DNA from: Catenovulum maritimum
GTDB lineage: Bacteria; Pseudomonadota; Gammaproteobacteria; Enterobacterales; Alteromonadaceae
DNA: 64,000 nt
NCBI RefSeq assembly: GCF_001050375.1
Contig: NZ_KQ130482.1
Location: 1-64,000, forward strand
Direction: 5' to 3'
Made by a program: the position numbers and the translations under genes. Positions within the stretch are counted from its first letter, which is position 1. Each line of letters begins with the position of its first letter. The notes under the pieces were generated by a model. It did no database searches. It had not been told where the DNA came from and worked only from the letters and a program-made list of their open reading frames with translations. This document shows, one piece after another, positions 10,602-20,276 of the stretch.

Positions 10602-11507
10602 ATGCAAATTAAAAACAAAATATTTACAGGACTGTATATGCTAGCGCTATGCAATTTGTTAGTTGCTTGTTCAACGCAACAAACGACGTTCAGTCCGATA
10701 AAACCTGAAGACGTTATTAAAAGCCAAGCGTATTCACTTGAGCAGTTATACAGCCTAAAAGGCCAAGACAAAAGTTGGCAACAGCTACTCCAATCTGACG
10801 ATTTAAAACCCTTAGGTACTTTTACGCACCATGGTTCTTTAGGTGCCACCGTTAACATAAATAATGACCTGATTGAAACCGGTCCTTACGCGCATCAGCC
10901 CATCAACGCTGTTCATCGGCATATGCGCTTGCACACCCTTGGTAACGCAGCTTTAGAAAGCACTGAGTTTTCTAAGTGGTCTCGTTGGTATCAAGAAGAC
11001 GGTCACACCCAAATATTTCGTTTATTTAAAGACGAAGTGAATACCTCAAACCAACGAAAAAATGCCGCTCGAGTCGAAACCTATATCCCAACACAACGCT
11101 GGTTACCAGAACCTGACGTCGTGCGAGAGTTTGGCGCACGTTTTACCGTATTAAAGTCTGGCGGATGCATAGCTCCGCACTATTGTTCAATTTTCCAAGC
11201 CAAAGGCAATAACGTCGACCATTGGTCGGTGATGTTACGAGTCGATAGTGACGGCGCTTTATGGTTTTACCCACGCGAAGATTTATCGAAACGACGATTA
11301 ATTGCCGCTAATGCTATCGGCCGTCCTTTTGATATGAAGGTACTAGACGACGGTTTAGATTACGAAATGTTCATTGATGGCCAGTCGGTTGGTACCGGCC
11401 AATGGCAACGCACCCAAAAAATTGGCTTTAGGTGGGGTATTTATGTCGGTCGTTCTACCATTCCAGAAGACATCATTGTGTTAGTCACTGGCGCAGCAAT
11501 GAAATAG
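10602..11507 (+). CDS. Jelly-roll lipoprotein, possible polysaccharide lyase
   Basis: A 301-residue lipoprotein (lipobox LLVAC near residue 25). I cannot assign a family with certainty. The C-terminal 200 residues look like a concanavalin-type beta-jelly roll. Three blocks are reminiscent of PL7/PL18-type alginate-lyase folds: ARVETYI (compare R-T/S-E), SIFQAKG (compare Q-I-H) and FRWGIYVGR (compare Y-x-K-x-G-x-Y). It sits between GH106 and GH78 genes in the same operon (38 bp after the GH106 stop), so action on ulvan fragments is plausible. Alternatives are a non-catalytic binding protein or a new lyase family. AGAG precedes the ATG. Confidence 0.7.
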   Translation: MQIKNKIFTGLYMLALCNLLVACSTQQTTFSPIKPEDVIKSQAYSLEQLYSLKGQDKSWQQLLQSDDLKPLGTFTHHGSLGATVNINNDLIETGPYAHQPINAVHRHMRLHTLGNAALESTEFSKWSRWYQEDGHTQIFRLFKDEVNTSNQRKNAARVETYIPTQRWLPEPDVVREFGARFTVLKSGGCIAPHYCSIFQAKGNNVDHWSVMLRVDSDGALWFYPREDLSKRRLIAANAIGRPFDMKVLDDGLDYEMFIDGQSVGTGQWQRTQKIGFRWGIYVGRSTIPEDIIVLVTGAAMK

Positions 11508-11629
11508 CGCACAGTTAAATACCAGCAAAATCGGCAATTGCATCACCAACAAAAAAGACACGCATGGGTTTATCACACTCATGTGGTGTTATGAACGATT
11601 GTCTATTGACTCCTTTAATCGAGATTATT

Positions 11630-14491
11630 ATGCCCCACTATTTAATAAAAATATTAGCCGGTGTTCGCTCAAGCGTTCACTCAAACATAAAGGCTAGAAT
11701 TAACACCAGCGTCTTATTGAGCCTGATTGTATTATCGGCTTGCACCTTTACCAATAATACCGAATTTGAAGGACAAGCCCCTATAGCCCTAAAAGTCGGT
11801 GAAGGTTTTGTTAACCCAATTGGTTATTATGAACAAAAACCGCGATTTTCGTGGCAAATTGCCCCGTCGGCCAAATATCAATTCCAACACGCCTACCAAA
11901 TTCAGGTAGCTACCAGTGCCGATAACATTGCTAAAGCGGATTTATGGGATAGTCAAAAACAATTATCCACCAGCAACGCTTGGATACAATATCAAGGCAC
12001 CCCGTTATCCTCTCGCCAAAAAGTATATTGGCGGGTGCGAATTTGGGATGAACAAGATAAGGTTTCACAGTGGAGTGAGCCAGCCTTTATTGAGTTAGGT
12101 TTATTATCCAATGATGATTGGCAAGGGCAATGGATCCGACACCCTGAAACCGGTGAAACTGTCACATTTGATATAATTGACAATAAAACAAAAAATACCA
12201 AAACAGTCACCAATAAAGTATATCGGCCACAATATTTAAGACGATCTTTTACCACTCAAAACAATACGGTCCTAGAAACGGCAGAAGTTAAGCCAAGCAT
12301 CAAGCAAGCGCGTTTATACATTACCTCAAAAGGTATTTTTAACGCTTATGTTAATGGTCAAAAAGTTTCTGAGGATGTAATGACTCCAGGGTGGACACCT
12401 TATAAACAACGTATTGAAACCTTAACTTATGATGTAACTTCATTGGTCCATTCCGGTGAAAATGTGCTCGCTGCTACTGTCGCTGAGGGCTGGCATACCG
12501 GACGTTATTTAAAGTTAAGAGCGCTAAAAGTCAAACCTTCAGCCTTGTTAGCACAGCTTGAAATTACCTATAGCAATGACACAACGCAAATTATAACAAC
12601 AGACAACAACTGGCAGGTGACACTGAACGGACCTATTCGCCATGCCGGTAATTATGATGGTGAAACCTATGACGCTAATTATGAAATGCCAGGTTGGAAT
12701 ACGGTTAATTTTATTCCTGATAACTGGAACTCTGTTATCACCGAAGCGTTAGAACCTGATGTTGAGTTAGCGCCAAAACGGCATCAAGCGGCAGCCGTAA
12801 GATTAACGATTCCAGCGGTCGATATTGTTAAAGTGGCTAACCCAAAACCGGGTGTTGTCGTGTTTGATATGGGACAAAACATGCTGGGCGTACCTGAATT
12901 ATCAGTGCCTGGTATTGCCAATCAAAAAATGACGTTTAGGTTTGCTGAGGCCTTACATAAAAATACGTTTTATACGAAAAATTTACGCACAGCAAAAGCC
13001 ACTGACTACTATACACCAGCTAAATCAGGCCAAATCCATTATGTGCCAACCTTTACTTTTCATGGGTATCGATATGTTGAAGTATCAGGCTTTGATCAAT
13101 CTAAAACGCCTAATTTGAGTTGGGTCAAAGGCCGAGTATTACACTCAAACTTTAACGTCCATGCTAACTTTAAAAGTTCTCATAAAAAGCTTAATAAACT
13201 AGCTGAAAACGTGGTTTGGGGCTTGCGCGGCAATTTTTTAGATATTCCAACTGACTGCCCTCAACGTGATGAACGTTTAGGCTGGACAGGAGATGCTCAA
13301 GTATTTGCCGCACCATCGATGTACATGGCCGATGTCTATGGCTTTTGGGCCGCATGGATGCAGTCGGTCAGAGAATCGCAAAACCCAGACGGCGGTGTAC
13401 CAAATTTCGTACCAAATAAAGGTCATGGTTTTGGTAAATTAGCCTCTGCGGGCTGGGGAGACGTTGCCGTGATCATCCCTTGGGAGCTTTACTTATTAAA
13501 CGGCGATAAACAATTTTTGCAAGACAACTATGCCATGATTAAAGGTTGGCTCGATTTTCACAAATCTAAGTCAGAACAATATATTTCGAGCCTACGTGGC
13601 TTTAAAGATTGGTTGCAACCATACGCCAAACAAGGTCAAACGCCTCAATATTTAATATCTACGGCTTATTATGCACGTTCATTAGATTACGCCGCCAAAA
13701 TAGCCAAAGTGCTAGGTTATGAAAATGATGCCACAACCTATGCTGATACCTTAAATAAAGTAAAACACGCCTTTCGCCAAAAATTTTACGATGAAAAGAC
13801 AAAGGTAAAAAGTGCGTCAACGCAAACCAGTTACCTGTTACCACTAGCGTTTGAGTTATTTGAAGGCCAAGACCGGTTGAATGCGCAGCAACATTTAGTC
13901 GAGACAATTGAAGCCAGCGATAAGCATTTAGGCACTGGATTTCTTGGCACACCTTTATTGGCCCCTGTATTACAAAACATAGGCCGTAGCGATCTCATGT
14001 TTGATGTTTTGTTTAAAGAAACCTATCCATCATGGTTTTATTCCATTAATAATGGTGCCACCACCACTTGGGAGCGTTGGAATTCATACTCACTTGAAGC
14101 GGGTTTTAGTGAAGAGTCTATGAACTCGCTTAATCATTACGCCTATGGTGCCGTGGCCAAGTGGTTTTACGAGGGTATTTTAGGCATTAATGCTGCCAGC
14201 GCGGGTTTTAAAGATATTACCATTGCACCACAGTTTAATCAGCGCTTAGGTCATGCTGCTGGCAGCTATCACACACCACAAGGTGAAATTAAAGTGAGCT
14301 GGAAGATTGACCAAGATCAACTTGATATGCAAGTAACCATCCCCAAAAATAGCCGTGTCAATTTTGAGTTATCGCAAGTTTCTGGCTTAACGATTAATGG
14401 TGTAGCAATAACCTCATCGAACCAAAATCTCCTTCTACAACGACCTCCTGGTGTGTATAAAATACGAAGTACGTTGATAAATAAAGGTTAA
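11630..14491 (+). CDS. GH78 alpha-L-rhamnosidase lipoprotein
   Basis: Classical GH78 architecture in 953 residues: N-terminal Fn3-like and beta-sandwich modules (AHAYQIQVAT, then a YITSKGIFNAYVNG block), the (alpha/alpha)6 barrel, and a C-terminal sandwich. DCPQRDERLGWTGDA starts at residue 542 and holds the presumed acid Glu; GATTTWERW further on supplies the presumed base. The lipobox is IVLSAC. The frame is open back to ATGs at 11564 and 11591, but those add a polar segment before the signal peptide, so I prefer 11630; the RBS is weak in each case. It is the last gene of the rhamnosidase operon and a paralogue of the gene at 39542. Confidence 0.85.
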   Translation: MPHYLIKILAGVRSSVHSNIKARINTSVLLSLIVLSACTFTNNTEFEGQAPIALKVGEGFVNPIGYYEQKPRFSWQIAPSAKYQFQHAYQIQVATSADNIAKADLWDSQKQLSTSNAWIQYQGTPLSSRQKVYWRVRIWDEQDKVSQWSEPAFIELGLLSNDDWQGQWIRHPETGETVTFDIIDNKTKNTKTVTNKVYRPQYLRRSFTTQNNTVLETAEVKPSIKQARLYITSKGIFNAYVNGQKVSEDVMTPGWTPYKQRIETLTYDVTSLVHSGENVLAATVAEGWHTGRYLKLRALKVKPSALLAQLEITYSNDTTQIITTDNNWQVTLNGPIRHAGNYDGETYDANYEMPGWNTVNFIPDNWNSVITEALEPDVELAPKRHQAAAVRLTIPAVDIVKVANPKPGVVVFDMGQNMLGVPELSVPGIANQKMTFRFAEALHKNTFYTKNLRTAKATDYYTPAKSGQIHYVPTFTFHGYRYVEVSGFDQSKTPNLSWVKGRVLHSNFNVHANFKSSHKKLNKLAENVVWGLRGNFLDIPTDCPQRDERLGWTGDAQVFAAPSMYMADVYGFWAAWMQSVRESQNPDGGVPNFVPNKGHGFGKLASAGWGDVAVIIPWELYLLNGDKQFLQDNYAMIKGWLDFHKSKSEQYISSLRGFKDWLQPYAKQGQTPQYLISTAYYARSLDYAAKIAKVLGYENDATTYADTLNKVKHAFRQKFYDEKTKVKSASTQTSYLLPLAFELFEGQDRLNAQQHLVETIEASDKHLGTGFLGTPLLAPVLQNIGRSDLMFDVLFKETYPSWFYSINNGATTTWERWNSYSLEAGFSEESMNSLNHYAYGAVAKWFYEGILGINAASAGFKDITIAPQFNQRLGHAAGSYHTPQGEIKVSWKIDQDQLDMQVTIPKNSRVNFELSQVSGLTINGVAITSSNQNLLLQRPPGVYKIRSTLINKG

Positions 14492-15017
14492 TTATGCTCA
14501 ATTTTGTATTTTCTTCCAAGAAGTACGTTTATTGATAAAAAAACCGATTCCCCCTATTTTATGGGGGGAAAAGATTTTCGGCCAAATAGTCTTAAATTAA
14601 GTAACATTTAAACCTAAGTTCAATAAGAATTTTTGTTGTTCGATAAACTAACACGTCTGCTGTCAAAATCACTTTATGTTATTGTTCGTTATTCATGATG
14701 TGGTAGCCAGGCTACTTAATTTTAAAACAGAGTGAAAAATAAAATATCCAAGCGGGTACAAGCAATAGCTTTTGACAAACATAGCCAACTTATTTGGTTA
14801 CTTTAGAGGATTGAGCTACGGCTTATTTTTGAACAAGGGAGATACATCAGTGTGGCCAATACCATTAATACTAGATAATAAAAGTAACTTTGTATTACAT
14901 ATAGAAAGATTTACTACCGCGAACAATGATCTAAAAACAACAGTATGTGAAAATTCTTTAAGAAATGAGTCGGGATAGATTTGGGCCAGATCATCTGAGT
15001 TAATAAATATAATGGCA
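14492..15017. other. Intergenic region, convergent ends
   Basis: This stretch lies between the end of the rhamnosidase operon and the end of the DeoR gene. It holds one C/G-rich hairpin (14548-14570). A 68-codon open frame (14772-14978) has no recognisable similarity or convincing RBS. I see nothing else supportable. Confidence 0.5.
14548..14570 (+). terminator. Probable terminator of the rhamnosidase operon
   Basis: TTCCCCC (14548-14554) and GGGGGAA (14564-14570) form a stem with a 9-nt AT loop, followed by AAGATTTT. An A run precedes the stem, so it may also act on the opposite strand. It lies 57 bp after the GH78 stop codon. Confidence 0.6.
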
Positions 15018-15788
15018 TTATCTAGCTTGAACCACTTCCACGCCAAGGTCCGTAAATTCTTGTAATATATCTTTGTTAGCGTCATTATCCGTGATCAGAA
15101 CATCAACTTCATCTATACGCGAACAAACAAAATTACTAGTCATACCCAGGGTTGAACTTTCGGCCATAACAATTAACTTTTCTGCTTGTGTTTTAAGTTG
15201 ACATTCTGCCTTAGCAATAAATCTGTCAGATTCCATAACGCCTTTTTGACTAATCGCTTCTGTACTAACAAACATCTTTGAATAGTAATAATCAGGTGAA
15301 TTAATATTATTTGCTTGGAAATCCTCGATAATAATACCGTTAGAGCCACAAATTTGTCCCCCTGGTAAAATCACCTGATTATTATTTTTATTCCACAAAG
15401 TTTGCGCAATTAACATTGAGTTAGTCATAACATTTAATTGTTTATCAACCAAGTACTCTCCCATAAAGTGAGTTAACTTACCCCCATTAATAATTATTGA
15501 ATCATTATTACCGCATAAGGCTGCCGCAGCTTTAGCGATAAGTTTACGGTTACATATTTTTTTTTCTATTTTTTTACTGGTATGTGCGTTAAAAGAATGA
15601 TTAAAGTTATAAACTGCCTCTGCCCCTCCCCTTATTTTTTTTATTAACCCCAAATGAGACAATGCTTGAATATCTCGCCGTATTGTAGCTGCTGAAATAT
15701 TTAATTCTGAGCAAAGAGTATCGACACTAGAAAAGCGATGTTTTTCCACAATATCAATAATTAATCGTTGACGCTCTCCTACCAACAT
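15018..15788 (-). CDS. DeoR-family transcriptional regulator
   Basis: A 256-residue DeoR-type repressor. A winged helix-turn-helix occupies about residues 5-55, with recognition-helix signature ISAATIRRDIQAL and the wing LIKKIRGGAEAV. The DeoRC sugar-phosphate sensor domain spans roughly residues 75-235, with the IIINGGKLT and VVDKQ-type segments expected of the family. Members usually bind a phosphorylated sugar from the pathway they repress. Here a rhamnose or uronate catabolite is a reasonable guess. AGGAGA lies 10 nt before the ATG. The gene is monocistronic and lies downstream of the long ulvan lyase on the same strand, separated by that gene's terminator. Confidence 0.88.
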   Translation of the reverse strand: MLVGERQRLIIDIVEKHRFSSVDTLCSELNISAATIRRDIQALSHLGLIKKIRGGAEAVYNFNHSFNAHTSKKIEKKICNRKLIAKAAAALCGNNDSIIINGGKLTHFMGEYLVDKQLNVMTNSMLIAQTLWNKNNNQVILPGGQICGSNGIIIEDFQANNINSPDYYYSKMFVSTEAISQKGVMESDRFIAKAECQLKTQAEKLIVMAESSTLGMTSNFVCSRIDEVDVLITDNDANKDILQEFTDLGVEVVQAR

Positions 15789-15859
15789 AGTTTTTTCTCC
15801 TGTAAAAATACCTTGCTATTCATGCTCTAATCTTACATATATTTCAAAGACTGTATTTA

Positions 15860-15901
15860 TGAATAATAAGAAAATGCCAAGCAACGTAATTGTTCGGCAT
15901 T
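15860..15901 (-). terminator. Terminator of the long PL24 lyase gene
   Basis: On the minus strand AATGCC (from 15901) pairs with GGCATT (ending 15873), with an extra inner GAACAA/TTG-CTT pairing. A T-rich tract (TTTTCTTATTATT) follows. It begins about 20 bp after the lyase stop codon. Confidence 0.65.
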
Positions 15902-15921
15902 GACTATAAATGTTTTAATCG

Positions 15922-18900
15922 CTATTTATTTGCTCTCATTTTGGTGCGAATAGCTACTAATGATACGCATAGCAGTAACAAAGAAATCGGCATCCCACCA
16001 CCAGAGGAATTATCATCTGCTTCGTTACTAGAATCATGAGTGCCTCCAGATGTTTTAGGTGTCTCTAGTGGTTCTGACGTCACAGGTGTTTCTGGCGTCT
16101 CAGGTGCTTCTGGCGTCACAGGTGCTTCTGGCTTCACAGGTGTTTCTGGCGTCACAGGCGTTTCTGGCGTCACAGGCGTTTCTGGCGTCACAGGTGTTTC
16201 TGGCGCCTCAGGTGTTTCTGGCGCCTCAGGTGTTTCTGGCGCCTCAGGTGTTTCTGGCGTCACAGGTGTTTCTGGCGTCACAGGTGCTTCTGGCGTCTCA
16301 GGAGTAACTGGCGCCTCAGGTGTTTCTGGCGCCTCAGGTGTTTCTGGCGCCTCAGGTGTTTCTGGCGTCACAGGTGTTTCTGGCGTCACAGGTGCTTCTG
16401 GCGTCTCAGGAGTAACTGGCGCCTCAGGTGTTTCTGGCGCCTCAGGTGTTTCTGGCGCCTCAGGTGTTTCTGGCGTCACAGGTGTTTCTGGCGTCACAGG
16501 TGCTTCTGGCGTCTCAGGAGTAACTGGCGCCTCAGGTGTTTCTGGCGCCTCAGGTGTTTCTGGCGCCTCAGGTGTTTCTGGCGTCACAGGTGTTTCTGGC
16601 GTCACAGGTGCTTCTGGCGTCTCAGGAGTAACTGGCGCCTCAGGTGTTTCTGGCGCCTCAGGTGTTTCTGGCGCCTCAGGTGTTTCTGGCGTCACAGGTG
16701 CTTCTGGCGTCTCAGGAGTAACTGGCGGTGCAGCACTTGCGGCAACAACAGTTAGTGTCAATGTTGCTTCGCCAGTATAGCCTTCGCTGTTGGTCGCTAC
16801 AGCTTTAATAGTATGGATGCCAACAGGTTGTCCTAACAATTCAGATTTAAATTTATCGCTGTGCCCCCACTCATAAGGGGCGACGCCTTCTTTTCTGATT
16901 AATTGATCATTAATAAATAACTCAACTTCAGAAATAGTTGTCGTTTCAACGTGACTGATCGCTAATACTTCTAAACTTAAGTTGGTGTAACCTTCTTCAA
17001 CCGTTATTGTTGTTTTTGGCATCGTAACCACAGGAGTTGAATCGAAGACTTTGATCACCGTGTTTGCCTCCGCTGTATCCCCCTTACTGTCGGTCACAAC
17101 CGCTTTAACGTTATAACTGCCGACTGAAAAATTAGAAAGCAAACCGCTTGATTCTGTCCAAAGGTATGGCGCGTTGTTGAGCACAGACACTGAGTTGCCG
17201 TCTAAAAACAACTCTACTTTACTGATAGTTCTCAATACGTCAGGAGTCGCAGCATCAACAGCTAAGGATACGTTAGTATAACCTTTATTCAAAATTATCT
17301 CGGGTTCGGTAAATGCGATGGTTGGGGTCGGTTTTACTACATTTAATAACATAAATGATTCAGAGGTTTCTAACTGATCATTCGTTACAACGGCTTTAAT
17401 TGAATAACTGCCAAGTGCTAAATTTTGCAGTTTGTCATCATTATGTGTCCATGTATAAGGCGCATTCGTGCGGCTAGAAACTAAAGTACCATCAATATAT
17501 AAATCAACTTTGCTGATAGAGCGCGTATCATTGGCAATTGATGGTGTCGCGTTAATCTCTAAACTAGGGTAGTTTTCAACGACGGTGAGTTCATTTTGAG
17601 CAAAACTTACAGAAGTAGCGCTGATGCCTAAATCTAAGACTTGTAAATGTAATGGTCTTTCAGTGCCCGAGCTTTGTTCCATCAAATAATAATAGACTTT
17701 GCCATCTTTGACGTAAGCAACACCATGCGCAAAATTAAGTGGGGTTGTCGTATCAGAATAAATTTTTTGAAAATCATTGGTACCACCTCGAGCAACACTC
17801 ACGGTGGGTCTTTTTTTACCATCAATGGTTTCTAAGCCAATCAAGTAAATATTATCGCCAGCGGCATAAAGGCGCGAACCGGAGTCTTCTCTAATTTCAT
17901 GAATAAACTCAGTGGCGCCGGCTGGTTTATACAGGTGGCCATGTACGGTTTTGTTAATCTCAAGATCTTTAACTGAATGGGTAAAGTGCAAGTCACCTTT
18001 GTCGGTTAACGCCCAGTCAAAACCACCGACAATGTAAACTGAACCTGGCGGTCTGCCGCTGCCCCCTCCGTCAGTAGCCGTTGCCGCTACTAAATCACCT
18101 GGTTCAAATACCTTGATTTCATCAGCATCGACTAACGGCCAAGTCATTTGTTTGCCAGTGTGGTCACGCCAAAGGTTATTTGCCGGATCGTCAAGGTAGG
18201 CATAATAAATACCGTTTTGGTAAACAAATTTGTCATTGTTGTTACTGCTACGTTTTTGGAAGGCGACACCGAGCTTACCGCTAAAATATTTCATGTTACC
18301 GTATAAACCCCAGTTGTGGTCTAGGCCATGGCTCTTTTGGTTTTTACGACTAAATGCCTCAAAGCGGCTCCATTTTTGCGCATCAGCATCATACCAATTG
18401 TAATAATAAGCACCGTTATTATTACCGCCCCAACGCATATAAAGCAGTAAATCTCCCTCGTCCGTTGTATAAAACTTAGGGTAAGTATATTCTGCAAAAT
18501 TCGACTTATCGTCTAAATTACCGGTCATAACTAAGTGTTTATAGTCATCAGGGCCTTCACTAACTTCACTGGTATCTTTTACAAACTGCTTTTCTAGAGT
18601 GAAGTCGGCATCTGTCACTTCTGCAGCTCCGGCTACGCTGTAACTATAGCGGAAAAAATCATTCTTAAATTTCCCATCAAACTTAGAGTCACTATATGCA
18701 TGCATGTCATACACCATATGAATAGAGCCATTTTTTGGACTCACAGCTAAACCAATCGTATTGTGTGACTCTCCAATCCACCATTTGCCTTGAAACCCGG
18801 TATGTCGGTGCGGAAACTCAATGGTTTTAACGACACCAGTGTTAGTGTTAAGTCGCGATAACATCACTTGCCGATTCATCTTGCCGCCTTTGTACCAAGT

Positions 18901-19191
18901 CATAAATACGTAATCTTTATAAATTTTAACGGAATCACCATGGGCTGAGATACTGCCGCCAAATTTATAGTTATAGCTGGTATCAGCTTGTTGTTGCTCT
19001 GCCGTTGATAAATTTAGGTTTTTAAATGTTGAGCTATCAATATCTCGGCCATTAAAATGCAAGGCATTGTCAGTGATTTTAGTTGTTGATTCTAAAGTTA
19101 CTTTGGCCACACATGTAGCTGCCCAAAAACAACTGGCAGTTACTAGTCCCAGTTGTACCAAACGAATAGATTGTTGGAATACTTTTTTCAT
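15922..19191 (-). CDS. Long modular PL24-type ulvan lyase with GlyGly-CTERM
   Basis: This 1089-residue secreted protein is a probable ulvan endolyase. It has a signal peptide (1-29) and a PL24-type beta-propeller at about 30-525. [13 protein letters not shown] (His143), HMVYDMHAY and [12 protein letters not shown] are shared with the short paralogue at 59784-61370. Three Ig-like domains follow (about 533-613, 620-713, 720-816), each with a VELFI/LDG...APY.W pattern. Next come a Pro/Glu/Thr/Ala/Val repeat linker (about 818-1043) and a tail with GGG, a hydrophobic helix and a basic end (about 1065-1089). That tail matches GlyGly-CTERM signals for type II secretion and rhombosortase processing. 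Known Alteromonadales ulvan degraders carry analogous long and short PL24 enzymes. G-run motif f lies 276 bp upstream. Confidence 0.88.
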   Translation of the reverse strand: MKKVFQQSIRLVQLGLVTASCFWAATCVAKVTLESTTKITDNALHFNGRDIDSSTFKNLNLSTAEQQQADTSYNYKFGGSISAHGDSVKIYKDYVFMTWYKGGKMNRQVMLSRLNTNTGVVKTIEFPHRHTGFQGKWWIGESHNTIGLAVSPKNGSIHMVYDMHAYSDSKFDGKFKNDFFRYSYSVAGAAEVTDADFTLEKQFVKDTSEVSEGPDDYKHLVMTGNLDDKSNFAEYTYPKFYTTDEGDLLLYMRWGGNNNGAYYYNWYDADAQKWSRFEAFSRKNQKSHGLDHNWGLYGNMKYFSGKLGVAFQKRSSNNNDKFVYQNGIYYAYLDDPANNLWRDHTGKQMTWPLVDADEIKVFEPGDLVAATATDGGGSGRPPGSVYIVGGFDWALTDKGDLHFTHSVKDLEINKTVHGHLYKPAGATEFIHEIREDSGSRLYAAGDNIYLIGLETIDGKKRPTVSVARGGTNDFQKIYSDTTTPLNFAHGVAYVKDGKVYYYLMEQSSGTERPLHLQVLDLGISATSVSFAQNELTVVENYPSLEINATPSIANDTRSISKVDLYIDGTLVSSRTNAPYTWTHNDDKLQNLALGSYSIKAVVTNDQLETSESFMLLNVVKPTPTIAFTEPEIILNKGYTNVSLAVDAATPDVLRTISKVELFLDGNSVSVLNNAPYLWTESSGLLSNFSVGSYNVKAVVTDSKGDTAEANTVIKVFDSTPVVTMPKTTITVEEGYTNLSLEVLAISHVETTTISEVELFINDQLIRKEGVAPYEWGHSDKFKSELLGQPVGIHTIKAVATNSEGYTGEATLTLTVVAASAAPPVTPETPEAPVTPETPEAPETPEAPETPEAPVTPETPEAPVTPETPVTPETPEAPETPEAPETPEAPVTPETPEAPVTPETPVTPETPEAPETPEAPETPEAPVTPETPEAPVTPETPVTPETPEAPETPEAPETPEAPVTPETPEAPVTPETPVTPETPEAPETPEAPETPEAPETPVTPETPVTPETPVTPETPVKPEAPVTPEAPETPETPVTSEPLETPKTSGGTHDSSNEADDNSSGGGMPISLLLLCVSLVAIRTKMRANK
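16085..16735 (-). repeat. Nested tandem repeat encoding the P/E/T linker
   Basis: 18-bp units (6 residues, PETPEA or PVTPET types) are arranged in a higher-order repeat. The marker GGAGTAACTG recurs at 16301, 16409, 16517 and 16625, exactly 108 bp apart, and again at 16715 after 90 bp (one unit missing). The copies look nearly identical in DNA, which indicates recent slippage or unequal crossover. Length variation between strains is expected. Confidence 0.9.
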
Positions 19192-19721
19192 AAGGTAATC
19201 TCAATTAATGTTTTCATTCCTAACGCTGCCCAAGTTGGACAACCCTATAGCATTAAATAAAAGACCATGACATTCGGAGGGGGGGTTTAGCTTTTTAGCA
19301 CAAGCGGAATATTTACATTCCAGAAAAAGACTAATAGCTACGTATATATTTGTGCAGCGCTGTGAATTCATTGGTAAAGTATCAATCATGTTAGATGGGC
19401 TCTTATCTTTTTAATATTTATAATCATCGTAATATTCACTACGACTAAGAACAGGCCTAAAAATCTGATTATTGATACCCACCTAGAAAAAATAAAAGTA
19501 TAAAATTCTTTCGGTGTTGACGATGACCGCAAATATGCTTGTAACCATATTTGCTCTTTACTTAGATATTGACATACAGGTCAATACCAGTGAAGATAAC
19601 CAATAATAATCAAAAAATACTCAATTTGTTTACATTTGTACTCATAAATAGACAAGAGCAATCATATTATGTATTTTATCGAATCATTCATACACTTCGC
19701 ACTTTTTAGGTTTTTTAGTTA
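19192..19721. other. Divergent control region of the long PL24 and first sigma gene
   Basis: 530 bp between genes transcribed in opposite directions. It holds G-run motif f (19467-19484, minus) facing the lyase and a G7 tract at 19279-19285. The AT-rich 150 bp before the sigma ATG probably contains the sigma promoter, though I see no clear consensus. The short open frame at 19201-19389 (minus) has no supporting features. Confidence 0.45.
19467..19484 (-). promoter_or_regulatory. G-run regulatory motif, copy f
   Basis: The minus strand reads AGGTGGGTATCAATAATC and points to the long PL24 gene 276 bp away. It shares GGGTATCAAT with copies a and b. Confidence 0.4.
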
Positions 19722-20276
19722 ATGACAACTAACGCTATTACTAAAAAGAACACGACAACTCCAGCTGCGCTTTCTGATGCTTTCATAGCCTTATTCGAAG
19801 CGGATAGAAAGCGCATCTACACCTATATTTATGCTTTTGTCATGGATACTGATGAGGCTGATGAAATTTTTCAGGAAACCAGTGTTGTGTTATGGCGTGA
19901 TTTTGAAAAATTTGAAGAAAACACCAACTTTTCAAAATGGGCAAATGGCATCGTTTTTAACCGTATTTTATCTTATCGACGAAAAATAAAAAAACATGCG
20001 CTCTGTTTAAGTGATGATGTAACGCTAGAACTCGCAGCCAAAGTTTCTCAAACTGATAGCACGGATAGCCGCATAGAAGCTTTGCAAATATGCAAAGGTG
20101 AGTTAACTCCCACTCTGCAGCAACTGTATACCGAGTTTTACATTAATAACGCAACCGCCACTGAAGTCGCTAAAATGACTGAACGTTCTGTTTTCGCTAT
20201 TCGTAAATCGGTACAAAAACTCAGAAAAAAACTGTTTGACTGTATTGATCGTAAGCAACGGGAGATGCAACTTTGA
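19722..20276 (+). CDS. ECF-type RNA polymerase sigma factor
   Basis: 184 residues with sigma region 2 at about 24-90 (LFEADRKRIYTYIYAF, then DEADEIFQET and FSKWANGIVFNRILSYRR) and region 4 at about 125-178 (ATEVAKMTERSVFAIRKSV helix-turn-helix). Overall it resembles the small sigma-70 group common in Planctomycetes and Verrucomicrobia. It starts with ATG and its stop overlaps the TTG start of the next gene, so the two are translationally coupled. The role inferred is transcription of ulvan genes once the partner anti-sigma protein senses substrate. A paralogue lies at 44174. Confidence 0.88.
   Translation: MTTNAITKKNTTTPAALSDAFIALFEADRKRIYTYIYAFVMDTDEADEIFQETSVVLWRDFEKFEENTNFSKWANGIVFNRILSYRRKIKKHALCLSDDVTLELAAKVSQTDSTDSRIEALQICKGELTPTLQQLYTEFYINNATATEVAKMTERSVFAIRKSVQKLRKKLFDCIDRKQREMQL

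Noticed and set aside
14772-14978. 68-codon frame after the rhamnosidase operon
   Set aside because: No similarity recognised, weak start context and atypical composition; not enough to call a gene.
16085-16735. Regular repeats suggesting a CRISPR array
   Set aside because: Units are contiguous 18-bp coding repeats in frame, without unique spacers and with no cas genes nearby.
16040-16780. 246-codon plus-strand open frame with Gly-Val-Ser-Gly repeats, collagen-like
   Set aside because: It is the antisense of the P/E/T linker repeat of the long ulvan lyase; the repeat keeps several frames open and there is no RBS or independent feature.
19279-19285. G7 tract upstream of the first sigma gene as another G-run motif
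   Set aside because: It is followed by TTTAG rather than TA(T/G)(C/T)AAT, and lies more than 430 bp before the gene.
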